From: Stutzerimonas nitrititolerans
GTDB taxonomy: Bacteria; Pseudomonadota; Gammaproteobacteria; Pseudomonadales; Pseudomonadaceae
Assembly (NCBI RefSeq): GCF_003696285.1
Contig: NZ_RFFL01000002.1
Location: forward strand, 124,001 to 188,000
Length of the DNA stretch: 64,000 nucleotides
Direction: 5' to 3'
The position numbers and the translations under genes were made by a program. Shown piece after piece: positions 17,439 through 27,012 of the stretch (positions are counted from its first letter, which is position 1; every line of letters begins with the position of its first letter). The notes under the pieces were generated by a model. The model searched no databases, was not told the DNA's origin, and worked only from the letters and a program-made list of their open reading frames with translations.

Positions 17439-18448
17439 CAACTGGCGCGCTGCGGTTGCCAGGCCAGCAGCACGTCGAGCATGCGGTTGGAGAAGGCCCA
17501 CTCGTTGTCGTACCAGGCCAGCACCTTGACCAGGTCGCCCTGCACACGCGTATGGCTGAGGTCGGCGACGCAGGAGGTCGGATGGCCGAAGAAATCCCGC
17601 GAGACCAGCGGCAGGTCGTTGCACTCCATGACCCCGAGCGGCATCTGCTGCGCGCCGTCGCGCAGGATCTGGTTGACCGCCTCGACACTGGCCGGCGCAC
17701 GCTCGGCGGTGAAGGTCAGGTCCACCAGCGAGACGTTCGGCGTCGGCACCCGCACCGCCAGGCCATCCAGGCGCCCGGCCAGCTCCGGCAACACCAGGCC
17801 GATGGCCTTGGCCGCGCCGGTGGTCGACGGAACCATCGACTCCGCCGCGGCGCGGGCGCGGTAGAGATCCTTGTGTGCCTTGTCCAGCAGGTTCTGGTCG
17901 TTGGTGTAGGCGTGCACGGTATTGAGCAGGCCCTGGCGAATGCCGACCGCCTCATGCAGCACCTTGGCCAGCGGCGCCAGGCAGTTGGTGGTGCAGGAGG
18001 CGTTGGACACCACCCGCTGACTGCCCAGCAGTTCGTGGTTGACGCCATAGACCACGGTCAGGTCGGCGCCATCGAGCGGGTGCGAAGCGAACACCCGCTG
18101 GGCGCCGGCCTGCAGATGCTGGTCGACCAGCGCGCGCGACTTGAACTTGCCCGAGCATTCCAGCACCACGTCGACGCCGAGCTGCTTCCAGGGCAGCTGC
18201 GCGGGGTCGCGCTCCTGCAATAGGCGGATCGACTGGCCGCGGATCTGCAGCATGTCCTCGTGCAGGTCGACCTGCCCCTGAAAACGCCCGAAGGTGGTGT
18301 CGAAGCGCGTCAGGTGGGCCATCGCCGCCCGGTCGCTGAGGTCGTTGATCGCCTCGATGCGAATCTGGTTTTCCAGATTGCGCTCGAACAAAGCGCGTAG
18401 AACAGCTCGGCCGATACGGCCATAACCATTGATGGCGATACGCAACAT
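17438..18448 (-). CDS. gap: Type I glyceraldehyde-3-phosphate dehydrogenase family protein (GapB/Epd-like)
   Basis: A 336-residue NAD(P)-dependent dehydrogenase. The Rossmann start INGYGRIGRAVLRAL is at residues 7-20, catalytic Cys152 lies in SNASCTTNC, and His179 in NTVHAYTNDQ. The stretch STTGAAKAIGLVLPEL and the tail WYDNEWAFSNRMLD are classical GAPDH. The N-terminal half (AMAHLTRFDTTFGRF) resembles erythrose-4-phosphate dehydrogenase, the middle GapB. Choosing between glyceraldehyde-3-phosphate and erythrose-4-phosphate needs biochemistry. It is coupled to the FtcD-C gene and divergent from the two GH13 genes. GGAGACC precedes the ATG. Confidence 0.83.
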   Translation of the reverse strand: MLRIAINGYGRIGRAVLRALFERNLENQIRIEAINDLSDRAAMAHLTRFDTTFGRFQGQVDLHEDMLQIRGQSIRLLQERDPAQLPWKQLGVDVVLECSGKFKSRALVDQHLQAGAQRVFASHPLDGADLTVVYGVNHELLGSQRVVSNASCTTNCLAPLAKVLHEAVGIRQGLLNTVHAYTNDQNLLDKAHKDLYRARAAAESMVPSTTGAAKAIGLVLPELAGRLDGLAVRVPTPNVSLVDLTFTAERAPASVEAVNQILRDGAQQMPLGVMECNDLPLVSRDFFGHPTSCVADLSHTRVQGDLVKVLAWYDNEWAFSNRMLDVLLAWQPQRAS

Positions 18449-18631
18449 GGCGGTCTCCTGGGTTCGTGGGTCGGGATTCGCTGGTGAGTGTTAGGCGGAG
18501 TATGGACCACGACGTTCACTTCGATCCGACGCGGATCAAGGAACTCGCGAACCTCCTCGCCTCGCTGCAAGTCACAAGGCAGACAGGCTGCACGCAGCGG
18601 CGCAGGCACATCGACGATACGGGAGCCCAGC

Positions 18632-20167
18632 ATGCGCGACTCGAGCGATCATCCGTGGTGGAAAGGCGCGACCATCTACCAGATCTACCCGCGCTCCTTT
18701 GCCGACAGCAACGGCGACGGCATCGGCGATCTCAACGGCGTACTGCACCACCTCGACCACTTGCAGAAGCTGGGCATAGACGCCGTCTGGCTGTCGCCGA
18801 TCTTCCGCTCGCCGATGCTGGATGCCGGCTACGACATCAGCGATTACTGCGATGTCGACCCGCTGTTCGGCTCGCTGGACGACATCGACCGCCTGATCAG
18901 CGCGGTGCACGCACGGGGCATGCGCCTGCTGCTGGATTTCGTACCCAACCACACCTCGGACCAGCACCCCTGGTTCGTCGAGTCGCGCAGCTCGCGCGAC
19001 AACCCCAAACGCGACTGGTACGTCTGGCGCGACCAGCCGAACAACTGGCGTGCACAGCTGAACGCCGGCGGCGCCTGGACCTGGGACGAAGGCACCCAGC
19101 AGTACTACCTGCACCTGTTCCTGCCGCAGCAACCGGACTTGAACTGGCGCAACCCCAAAGTGGTCGAGGCGATGCACGGCGTATTGCGTTTCTGGCTGGA
19201 TCGCGGCGTGGATGGCTTTCGCATCGATGTCATCCACTGCACCGGCAAGGACCCGAGCTTCGCCGACGATCCGCGCTGCCTGGCCGGCGAACCGCTGGCC
19301 AACTTCAACGACCAGCCCTACAGCCACGAAGTGCTACGCGGGATACGCCGGGTGGTCGACAGCTATCCCGGCGAACGCGTGCTGGTCGGTGAGGTGAACA
19401 TCCGCTCCACCGAACGGGTGCTGCAGTACTACGGGGCCGGCGACGAGCTGCACATGTCGTTCAACTTCGCGCCGCTGGACGCGCCCTGGGAGCCGGTGAT
19501 GTTTCGCACTTGCATCCGTGACGTCGAGCTGCTGCTGGCGCCGGCCGGCGCCTGGCCCACCTGGGTGCTGTCCAACCACGACAACAGCCGCCAGCGCAGC
19601 CGCTACCACGGGTCGCTGCGCAGCGCCCGGGCCGCGGCCGTGATGCTGCTGACACTGCGCGGCACGCCCTTCATCTACCAGGGCGAGGAACTGGGTCTGG
19701 AGGATGCGCAGATCGGCGCCGAAGAGCGCGTCGACCCGGGCAACCGCGACGGCTGCCGGGCGCCATTGCCCTGGCTGGCCGAACCGCCCCACGGCTGGTC
19801 CGGCGAGGAGCCCTGGCTACCGTTCCCGCCGGATGCAGACGAGCTGGCCGCGGAGCGCCAGGTGGGCGCCGCCAACTCGACCTTCGACCTCTACCGCCGG
19901 CTGATCGCCGCACGCAAGGCCAGCCCGGCGCTGACCCACGGCAGCTGGGAAGAACTGCGCTCACACCCCGAAGTGCTGGCCTACCGCCGCCGGCACGGCG
20001 CCGACGAGCGAATCGTCTGCATCAACTTCGCCGACAAGCCCCACGTCTGCCCGATCAACGGCCACTGGCAGGTGCAGATCGCCAGCGATGGGGTCGGCGA
20101 AGAACAGCCCTACAGCGGCGAACTCGCGGCCGGCCAGGCCCTCATTCTCTGTCCACAGGAAGCCTGA
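18632..20167 (+). CDS. GH13 alpha-glucosidase (oligo-1,6-glucosidase/sucrose-isomerase-like subgroup)
   Basis: A 511-residue cytoplasmic GH13 enzyme without a signal peptide. The barrel starts at WKGATIYQIYPRSFADSNGDGIGDL. Conserved region I is DFVPNH (Asp102, His107). The nucleophile is Asp199 in GFRIDVIH, the acid/base is Glu254 in LVGEVN, and the third acid is Asp317 in LSNHDNSR. A beta-sandwich domain ends the protein. Likely substrates are maltose, isomaltose or short malto-oligosaccharides. I chose ATG 18632, with GGGAG eight bases upstream; the 48 codons before it are not family-like. It is followed one base later by a second GH13 gene. Confidence 0.87.
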   Translation: MRDSSDHPWWKGATIYQIYPRSFADSNGDGIGDLNGVLHHLDHLQKLGIDAVWLSPIFRSPMLDAGYDISDYCDVDPLFGSLDDIDRLISAVHARGMRLLLDFVPNHTSDQHPWFVESRSSRDNPKRDWYVWRDQPNNWRAQLNAGGAWTWDEGTQQYYLHLFLPQQPDLNWRNPKVVEAMHGVLRFWLDRGVDGFRIDVIHCTGKDPSFADDPRCLAGEPLANFNDQPYSHEVLRGIRRVVDSYPGERVLVGEVNIRSTERVLQYYGAGDELHMSFNFAPLDAPWEPVMFRTCIRDVELLLAPAGAWPTWVLSNHDNSRQRSRYHGSLRSARAAAVMLLTLRGTPFIYQGEELGLEDAQIGAEERVDPGNRDGCRAPLPWLAEPPHGWSGEEPWLPFPPDADELAAERQVGAANSTFDLYRRLIAARKASPALTHGSWEELRSHPEVLAYRRRHGADERIVCINFADKPHVCPINGHWQVQIASDGVGEEQPYSGELAAGQALILCPQEA

Positions 20168-20168
20168 C

Positions 20169-21788
20169 ATGCGCCCCTTCTGGTACCGCAACGCCGTGAT
20201 CTACCAGATCGACCCGACCCTCTTCCGCGACCACGACGGCGACGGCTGCGGCGATCTGCGCGGCGTCACCGAGCGCCTGGACTACGTGCGCGGCCTCGGC
20301 GCCACCGCCATCTGGCTGATGCCCTTCTATCGCTCGCCCTTCGAGGACGCCGGCTACGACGTCAGCGATCACCTGCAGGTCGACCCGCGTTTCGGCGACC
20401 TGGCCGACGTGGTCAACCTGCTGGAAAAGGCCGAAGAGCTCGGCCTGCACGTGATCATCGAACTGGTGGTGCAGCACACCTCCATCGAGCATCGCTGGTT
20501 CCAGGAGGCGCGACGCGACCGCCACTCGCCCTTCCGCGACTACTACCTCTGGGCCGACGAGCCGGACGACAGCATCGAGCCGATTTTCCCCACCATCGAG
20601 GACAGCGTCTGGACCTGGGACGAGGAAGCCGGCCAGTACTACCGGCACCTGTTCTACAAGCACGAGCCGGACCTGAACCTGGCCAACCCGCGGGTGGTCG
20701 AGGAGATCGAGCGGATCATGGCGTTCTGGCTGCGCCTGGGGGTTTCCGGCTTCCGCGTCGATGCCGCCTCGCACCTGATCGAACAGGCCGGCGAAGGCGA
20801 CAGCGCCAAGGGCTACTGGTTGCTCGAACATTTCCGCGACTTCGTCTCCCTGCGCCGCCCCGAAGCCGTGCTGCTGGGCGAGGTGGACGTGGAGCCGGAG
20901 CACTACGCCGACTACTTCGGCGATGGCGACCGGCTCACCCTGCTGCTGAACTTCTGGGCCAACAACCACTATTTCCTGGCGCTGGCCCGCAGCGACGCCA
21001 GCCCCCTGACGCGTTCGCTGACCGAACAGCCGACGCCGCCCCGCCGCGCGCAATACGCCACCTGGATACGCAACCATGACGAGCTGGATCTGGAGCGCCT
21101 GACCGAGGAAGAGCGCGAGGAGGTGATGCAGGCCTTCGCCCCCGATCCCGACATGCGCGCCTACAACCGCGGCATTCGTCGGCGGCTGGCGCCCATGCTG
21201 GAGGGCGACGAACACCGCCTGGCGATGGCGCATGCGCTGCTGTTCTCCCTGCCCGGCACACCGATCATCCGCTACGGCGAAGAAATCGGCATGGGCGAGG
21301 ACCTGTCGCGGCCCGAGCGGCTGGCCGTGCGCACGCCGATGCAATGGTCCAACGAAGTGAACGCCGGCTTCTCCTGCGCCGAAACCGCCAGACTGGTGGT
21401 CGAGCCGATCGACGAAGGTCCGTTCAGCTACCGCACGCTGAACGTCTACGCCCAGACCCTGCGCGATGATTCGCTGCTGGCCAAGACCGGCAACATGATC
21501 CGCAGCCGCATCGGCCTGCGCGAAATCGGCGAAGGCAAGGCCTGCCCGGTGGATGTCGGGGTGCCATCGGTATTCGCCATTCGCCACGATGCCGATTCGA
21601 CGGTACTGATGCTGGTGAACCTGGCGGACGAGGAAGTCACCGTCGAAATCCACGACAAGGACCTGGAGCAGCTGGTCGATATCCTCGCCGACAGCGATTA
21701 CGAACAACCCGAGGGACATCCGCTGAGGCTGCGCCTGTCGGGTTACGGCTACCGCTGGCTGCGCTGCAAGCAGCAACTGTTCGGCTGA
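20169..21788 (+). CDS. GH13 trehalose-synthase-like / alpha-amylase family protein
   Basis: A 540-residue GH13 protein closest in wording to trehalose synthase (RNHDELDLERL near residue 301, GDGCGDLRGVTERLDY near 25). The three catalytic acids are present: Asp198 (GFRVDAAS), Glu238 (LLGEVD) and Asp304 (RNHDEL). Region I, however, reads ELVVQH (Glu98, Gln102, His103) instead of the usual DxVxNH. No signal peptide and no C-terminal maltokinase domain. The start (20169) is one base past the upstream stop, so the pair is an operon. Interconversion of maltose and trehalose is plausible but unproven. Confidence 0.78.
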   Translation: MRPFWYRNAVIYQIDPTLFRDHDGDGCGDLRGVTERLDYVRGLGATAIWLMPFYRSPFEDAGYDVSDHLQVDPRFGDLADVVNLLEKAEELGLHVIIELVVQHTSIEHRWFQEARRDRHSPFRDYYLWADEPDDSIEPIFPTIEDSVWTWDEEAGQYYRHLFYKHEPDLNLANPRVVEEIERIMAFWLRLGVSGFRVDAASHLIEQAGEGDSAKGYWLLEHFRDFVSLRRPEAVLLGEVDVEPEHYADYFGDGDRLTLLLNFWANNHYFLALARSDASPLTRSLTEQPTPPRRAQYATWIRNHDELDLERLTEEEREEVMQAFAPDPDMRAYNRGIRRRLAPMLEGDEHRLAMAHALLFSLPGTPIIRYGEEIGMGEDLSRPERLAVRTPMQWSNEVNAGFSCAETARLVVEPIDEGPFSYRTLNVYAQTLRDDSLLAKTGNMIRSRIGLREIGEGKACPVDVGVPSVFAIRHDADSTVLMLVNLADEEVTVEIHDKDLEQLVDILADSDYEQPEGHPLRLRLSGYGYRWLRCKQQLFG

Positions 21789-23190
<1,402 letters not shown>

Positions 23191-23287
23191 GACGACCTCT
23201 CGTGACGGCGCAGACCCCGGGTTCGGTGGCCACAGGCTTCGAGACATCGGACCCGACAGGTCGCAGCTTTGCTCCCGCAGATACGAC

Positions 23288-23309
23288 AAAGCCACCCGAA
23301 GGCGGCTTT
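23288..23309 (-). terminator. Terminator of the cytochrome c5 gene
   Basis: On the minus strand AAAGCCGCC pairs with GGTGGCTTT (one G-U pair) around a TTCG tetraloop. It lies 21 bases after the cytochrome stop. A UUCG loop makes this a very stable hairpin. Confidence 0.75.
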
Positions 23310-23330
23310 GCGATGACGCGGATTATCCGA

Positions 23331-23756
23331 TCAGAGACCGGACATGTGCTGGATCGCGCTCTTCAGTTCGTCGTCCGAGCAGTCCGCGCAAGTGCCCTTC
23401 GGCGGCATGGCGTTGATACCGCTGATGGCGTGCTTGAGCAGGCCGTCCAGGCCGCCAGCCGCGTCCGCGCGACCTTTCCAGGCGGCGGCATCGCCGGTCT
23501 TGGGCGCATTGAGCAGCCCGCTGCCATGACATGCGGTACAGAACTTGCCATAGACCTCTTCACCGCTACGGGCAGCGCCGCCAGCGGCAGCCACGGCACC
23601 GGCATCCGCCGCCGCACATTCTTCGCCTTGAATACAGACTTCACCAACCGGCTTGAGACGCTCGGCGATGGCTTCATCGGTCGCAGCCTGAGCGCTCATT
23701 GCCCACAGGGCTACTACGGCAGTCTGCGCTACCAGGATCTTCTTAATCAGGTTCAC
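23331..23756 (-). CDS. cycB: Cytochrome c5
   Basis: A 141-residue periplasmic monohaem cytochrome. The signal peptide runs to about residue 24 (WAMSAQA). An Ala/Gly-rich linker leads to the haem site Cys73-Thr-Ala-Cys76-His77. The methionine ligand is in NAMPPKG, and CADC near the end would form the c5-type disulfide. It carries electrons in respiration. It lies between the cupin gene and pauR with its own terminator. Confidence 0.9.
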   Translation of the reverse strand: MNLIKKILVAQTAVVALWAMSAQAATDEAIAERLKPVGEVCIQGEECAAADAGAVAAAGGAARSGEEVYGKFCTACHGSGLLNAPKTGDAAAWKGRADAAGGLDGLLKHAISGINAMPPKGTCADCSDDELKSAIQHMSGL

Positions 23757-23888
23757 CTTATCCCCTCATGTGGCTTGATACGCTCGCGGCCACGGTACGC
23801 GAGCGGCGGCTAGTATAGCGGCAAGCCGGGCCTGCCGAAACAACCCTTATGTCGCAAGCATGCCGGGCATCGGCCTGCGACTCGTCCA

Positions 23889-24437
23889 TCAGAAATTCGC
23901 GGGCGTGGTGGCGCTGATCAGGCGCGCCGGCTCGCCGAACGGATTGCGAAAACGATGGGGTTTGCTGCTTTCGAAGTAGTAGCTGTCGCCGGTTTCCAGC
24001 ACATGGACCTGGCCGTTCACGGTCAATTCCAGACGCCCCTCCACCAGCAGGCCGGCCTCCTCGCCCTGATGCGCGAGCATCTCCTCGCCGGTGTCGGTGC
24101 CGGGCGGATAGGTTTCGTCGAGAAAGGCGATGGCCCTGCTCGGATGCGCCTTACCTACCAGTTTCATGCTCACTGCGCCGTCGGAGATGTCGATCAGCTC
24201 ACCGGCCTTGTAGACGACCTGGGTATCGCTGTCCTGATCGCCATCCGGGGAAAAGAACTCCACCAGCGACATGGGAATGCCGCCCAGGACCTTCTTCAAC
24301 GAGCTGATCGAAGGGCTGACGCTGTTCTTCTCGATCATGGAAATGGTGCTGTTGGTGACGCCCGCACGCTTGGCGAGTTCACGCTGGGACAGGCCCTTGA
24401 GCTTGCGAATGGTTTGCAGTCGAACGCCGACGTCCAA
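23889..24437 (-). CDS. pauR: XRE-cupin regulator of polyamine catabolism, PauR/PuuR-like
   Basis: A 182-residue regulator with an N-terminal helix-turn-helix (residues 5-60, LSQRELAKRAGVTNSTISMIEKN) and a C-terminal cupin (GEEAGLLVEGRLELTV, then GDSYYFESSKPHRFRN). The same two-domain plan is used by PuuR of E. coli and PauR of P. aeruginosa, which repress gamma-glutamylated polyamine degradation. The nearby PuuB-like oxidase at 27013 fits. In P. aeruginosa (from memory) dadX follows on its upstream side; here that gene is absent. Confidence 0.83.
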   Translation of the reverse strand: MDVGVRLQTIRKLKGLSQRELAKRAGVTNSTISMIEKNSVSPSISSLKKVLGGIPMSLVEFFSPDGDQDSDTQVVYKAGELIDISDGAVSMKLVGKAHPSRAIAFLDETYPPGTDTGEEMLAHQGEEAGLLVEGRLELTVNGQVHVLETGDSYYFESSKPHRFRNPFGEPARLISATTPANF

Positions 24438-24551
24438 TACGGGAGCCCCCTTTCAAGAGCGAAGCGATGAGGGCGCTAATGATGGCAATGGCGTTCAGTA
24501 TTTACAACACGCTGGTGCGATTTTCCGGGCACTCCGGATGGGCATGATGCC

Positions 24552-24620
24552 GTAGGGTGGATAACGCCGCTTGCGGCTTATCCACCACCACGATGGGCAA
24601 GGCTGCCCCGTTGTCCACAC
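24552..24620. repeat. GTAGGGTGGATAA hairpin repeat at the place of dadX
   Basis: GGTGGATAA (24556-24564) pairs with TTATCCACC (24578-24586), followed by a decayed second module (GGGCAA...TTGTCC) up to 24620. The family matches the cluster at 12872-13006. It occupies the gap between pauR and ridA where related genomes have dadX. Confidence 0.75.
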
Positions 24621-24638
24621 TATGCGGGATTGCGGCGC

Positions 24639-25010
24639 CTAGAGCACCGGTCCGGCCAGGTCGGGCATGGCGGCCACCACGGTGATCTCCACACGCACTT
24701 GCGGCCGGTACATCAGTGCCTGCACCGCCGTGCGCGCCGGTGCGGCTCCCGCAGGGAGCCAGGCATCCCAGACTTCGTTCATCCCGGCGTAATCGGCCAT
24801 GTCGCGCAGATGTATGGTCGCCGACAGCAGCCGCGACTTGTCGCTGCCGACCTCCGCTAGCAAGCGCTCGATGCTGGCGAGCGTCTCGCGGGTCTGCTGG
24901 TGGATGTCGCCCTCGAGATCATCGGCCAGCTGGCCGGAGAGATAGACCGCGCCGGCGTGAATGACCGCCTCGCTGTAACGGGTTTCAGTGTACAGACGCC
25001 GGATGGGCAT
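24639..25010 (-). CDS. RidA family reactive intermediate deaminase
   Basis: A 123-residue YjgF/RidA protein that hydrolyses reactive enamines and imines made by amino-acid enzymes. Typical stretches are [12 protein letters not shown] (about residues 20-31), [14 protein letters not shown], and [21 protein letters not shown] carrying the conserved arginine. It begins inside the end of dadA (26-base overlap, 24985-25010), so it is coupled to it. It probably clears the imine product of D-alanine oxidation. Confidence 0.88.
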   Translation of the reverse strand: MPIRRLYTETRYSEAVIHAGAVYLSGQLADDLEGDIHQQTRETLASIERLLAEVGSDKSRLLSATIHLRDMADYAGMNEVWDAWLPAGAAPARTAVQALMYRPQVRVEITVVAAMPDLAGPVL

Positions 25011-26283
25011 GCTTGCCAGCCTCCTTGTGCTTGCCATAGCGGAAGATATCCAACCCCTCGGTGCTGATCTGCGGCCGCCTGGATAGCAGCAGGTCGGCCA
25101 GCAGACGCCCCGAACCGCAGGCCATGGTCCAGCCAAGGGTACCGTGTCCGGTGTTGAGAAACAGGTTGCGATAGGGTGTCGCGCCGACGATCGGCGTTCC
25201 GTCCGGAGTCGCCGGGCGCAGGCCGGTCCAGAGCTCCGCCGTGGCGGGATCACCGCCCAGCGGGAACAGATCGCTGACCACCATGGCCAGGGTGGCGCGC
25301 CGACGCGGATCGAGCGACAGGTCATGCCCGGCGATCTCGGCCATGCCGCCGACACGGATGCGCTGGTCGAAGCGGGTGATGGCGACCTTGTAGGTCTCGT
25401 CCAGCACCGTGGACACCGGCGCCATCGCCGCATCGCTGATCGGCACCGTGAGCGAGTAGCCCTTGAGGGGGTACACCGGGGCGCGCAGGCCGAGCGGCTC
25501 GAGCATGTCGGCGCTGTAGCTGCCCAGCGCGAGCACGTAGCGATCGGCCTTTTCCAGCTTGCCGTCGATCCACACGCCGGAAAGGCGATCGCCGGCGTAT
25601 TCGAGGCGCTGGATGTTCTGCTCGAAACGGAACTCGACGCCCAGCTCGCGCGCCATCCCGGCCAGGCGCGTGGTGAACATCTGGCAATCGCCGGTCTGGT
25701 CGTTGGGCAGACGCAGGGCGCCGCTGAGTTTGTCCGAGACCCGCGCCAGCGCCGGTTCGGCACGGGCGATGCCGACGCGATCGAGCAGCTCGTAGGGCAC
25801 GCCCGAGGCCTCGAGCACGGCGATGTCCTTGGCTGCCGCATCCAGCTGTGCCTGGGTGCGGAACAATTGCGTGGTGCCCAGTTGGCGCCCCTCATAATCG
25901 ATCCCGGTTTCGGCACGCAGCTCGTCGAGGCAGTCGCGGCTGTACTCGGACAGCCGCACCATGCGCTCCTTGTTCACTGCATAGCGCGCCGCCGTGCAGT
26001 TGCGCAGCATCTGTGCCATCCACAGGTATTGGCGGATGTCGCCAGTGAGCTTGATGGCCAGCGGCGCGTGCCGCTGCATCAGCCACTTGATGGCTTTCAA
26101 CGGCACGCCCGGCGCGGCCCAGGGCGAGGCATAGCCGGGGGAAACCTGCCCGGCGTTGGCGAAGCTGGTTTCCATCGCCACGGCCGGCTGACGGTCCACC
26201 ACCACCACTTCGAATCCGGCCCGGGCCAGATAGTAGGCACTGGTAGTGCCGATCACGCCACCACCGAGGATCAGTACACGCAT
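24985..26283 (-). CDS. dadA: D-amino acid dehydrogenase small subunit DadA
   Basis: A 432-residue membrane-associated FAD enzyme oxidising D-alanine to pyruvate. The FAD-binding start is [24 protein letters not shown]. The family marks [22 protein letters not shown] (about residues 42-63) and the C-terminal [20 protein letters not shown] are present. ATG 26283 follows GGAGG. It is divergent from lrp, which is expected to activate it in response to alanine. The usual racemase gene dadX is not in this cluster. Confidence 0.95.
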   Translation of the reverse strand: MRVLILGGGVIGTTSAYYLARAGFEVVVVDRQPAVAMETSFANAGQVSPGYASPWAAPGVPLKAIKWLMQRHAPLAIKLTGDIRQYLWMAQMLRNCTAARYAVNKERMVRLSEYSRDCLDELRAETGIDYEGRQLGTTQLFRTQAQLDAAAKDIAVLEASGVPYELLDRVGIARAEPALARVSDKLSGALRLPNDQTGDCQMFTTRLAGMARELGVEFRFEQNIQRLEYAGDRLSGVWIDGKLEKADRYVLALGSYSADMLEPLGLRAPVYPLKGYSLTVPISDAAMAPVSTVLDETYKVAITRFDQRIRVGGMAEIAGHDLSLDPRRRATLAMVVSDLFPLGGDPATAELWTGLRPATPDGTPIVGATPYRNLFLNTGHGTLGWTMACGSGRLLADLLLSRRPQISTEGLDIFRYGKHKEAGKHAHPASVH

Positions 26284-26355
26284 TGCAACCTCCCACCCGT
26301 TCGACGAGCTTGTTCGGGACACGCTATTGAAAGGGAGTATAGGAAGGCTCGCCTG

Positions 26356-26366
26356 GTGAAATTCAC
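26356..26366. promoter_or_regulatory. Small palindrome in the dadA / lrp gap
   Basis: GTGAAATTCAC, a perfect 5-1-5 inverted repeat 73 bases before the dadA start and 66 before lrp, next to a -10-like TATACT on the dadA strand (near 26336-26341). It is a candidate Lrp site, but Lrp sites are too loose to be sure. Confidence 0.3.
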
Positions 26367-26431
26367 TATATAAGCAGCTATCTTTGCGCTTTATTCACGT
26401 CGATAACGCTTTTCCCGGAGGGAATACACCT

Positions 26432-26920
26432 ATGCGCACCCGGCACCAGGTACGCCGTGAACTGGACAGGATCGACCGCCAGATCCTTCGTTTGCTGCAG
26501 GCCGAAGGGCGCATGCCGTTCACCGAACTGGGCGAGCGCATCGGACTGTCCACCACGCCCTGCACCGAGCGCGTGCGCCGCCTGGAGCGCGAAGGCATCA
26601 TCATGGGCTATTCGGCGCGCCTGAATCCGCACCACCTCAAGGGCGGGCTGCTGGTATTCGTGGAAATCAGCCTGGCGTACAAGTCCGGCGATATCTTCGA
26701 GGAGTTCCGTCGCGCGGTGCTCAAACTACCCCACGTCCTCGAATGCCACCTGGTCTCCGGCGATTTCGACTATCTGATCAAGGCGCGCATTTCGGAAATG
26801 GCCTCGTACCGCAAGCTGCTCGGCGACATCCTGCTCAAGTTGCCCCATGTGCGCGAATCCAAGAGCTACATCGTCATGGAAGAAGTCAAGGAATCGCTGG
26901 AAATGCCGGTGCCGGACTAG
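26432..26920 (+). CDS. lrp: Leucine-responsive regulator Lrp (DadR)
   Basis: A 162-residue Lrp/AsnC regulator. Helix-turn-helix at about residues 15-60 (LDRIDRQILRLLQAEGRMPFTELGERIGLS, CTERVRRLEREGIIMGY). The RAM effector domain follows, with SGDFDYLIKARI and a highly conserved LLKLPHVRESKSYIVMEEVKE tail. ATG 26432 is chosen; GGAGGG lies ten bases upstream. It is divergent from dadA and should activate dad genes with L-alanine. Confidence 0.93.
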   Translation: MRTRHQVRRELDRIDRQILRLLQAEGRMPFTELGERIGLSTTPCTERVRRLEREGIIMGYSARLNPHHLKGGLLVFVEISLAYKSGDIFEEFRRAVLKLPHVLECHLVSGDFDYLIKARISEMASYRKLLGDILLKLPHVRESKSYIVMEEVKESLEMPVPD

Positions 26921-27012
26921 GTCAACGCAAAGCCGCCGGACGGGGCGTCCCTTTGCCCCGCAACGAGCCACCGGTCTACCCTTCTGCCACGCCATTCATC
27001 CAGGAGCCTTTC

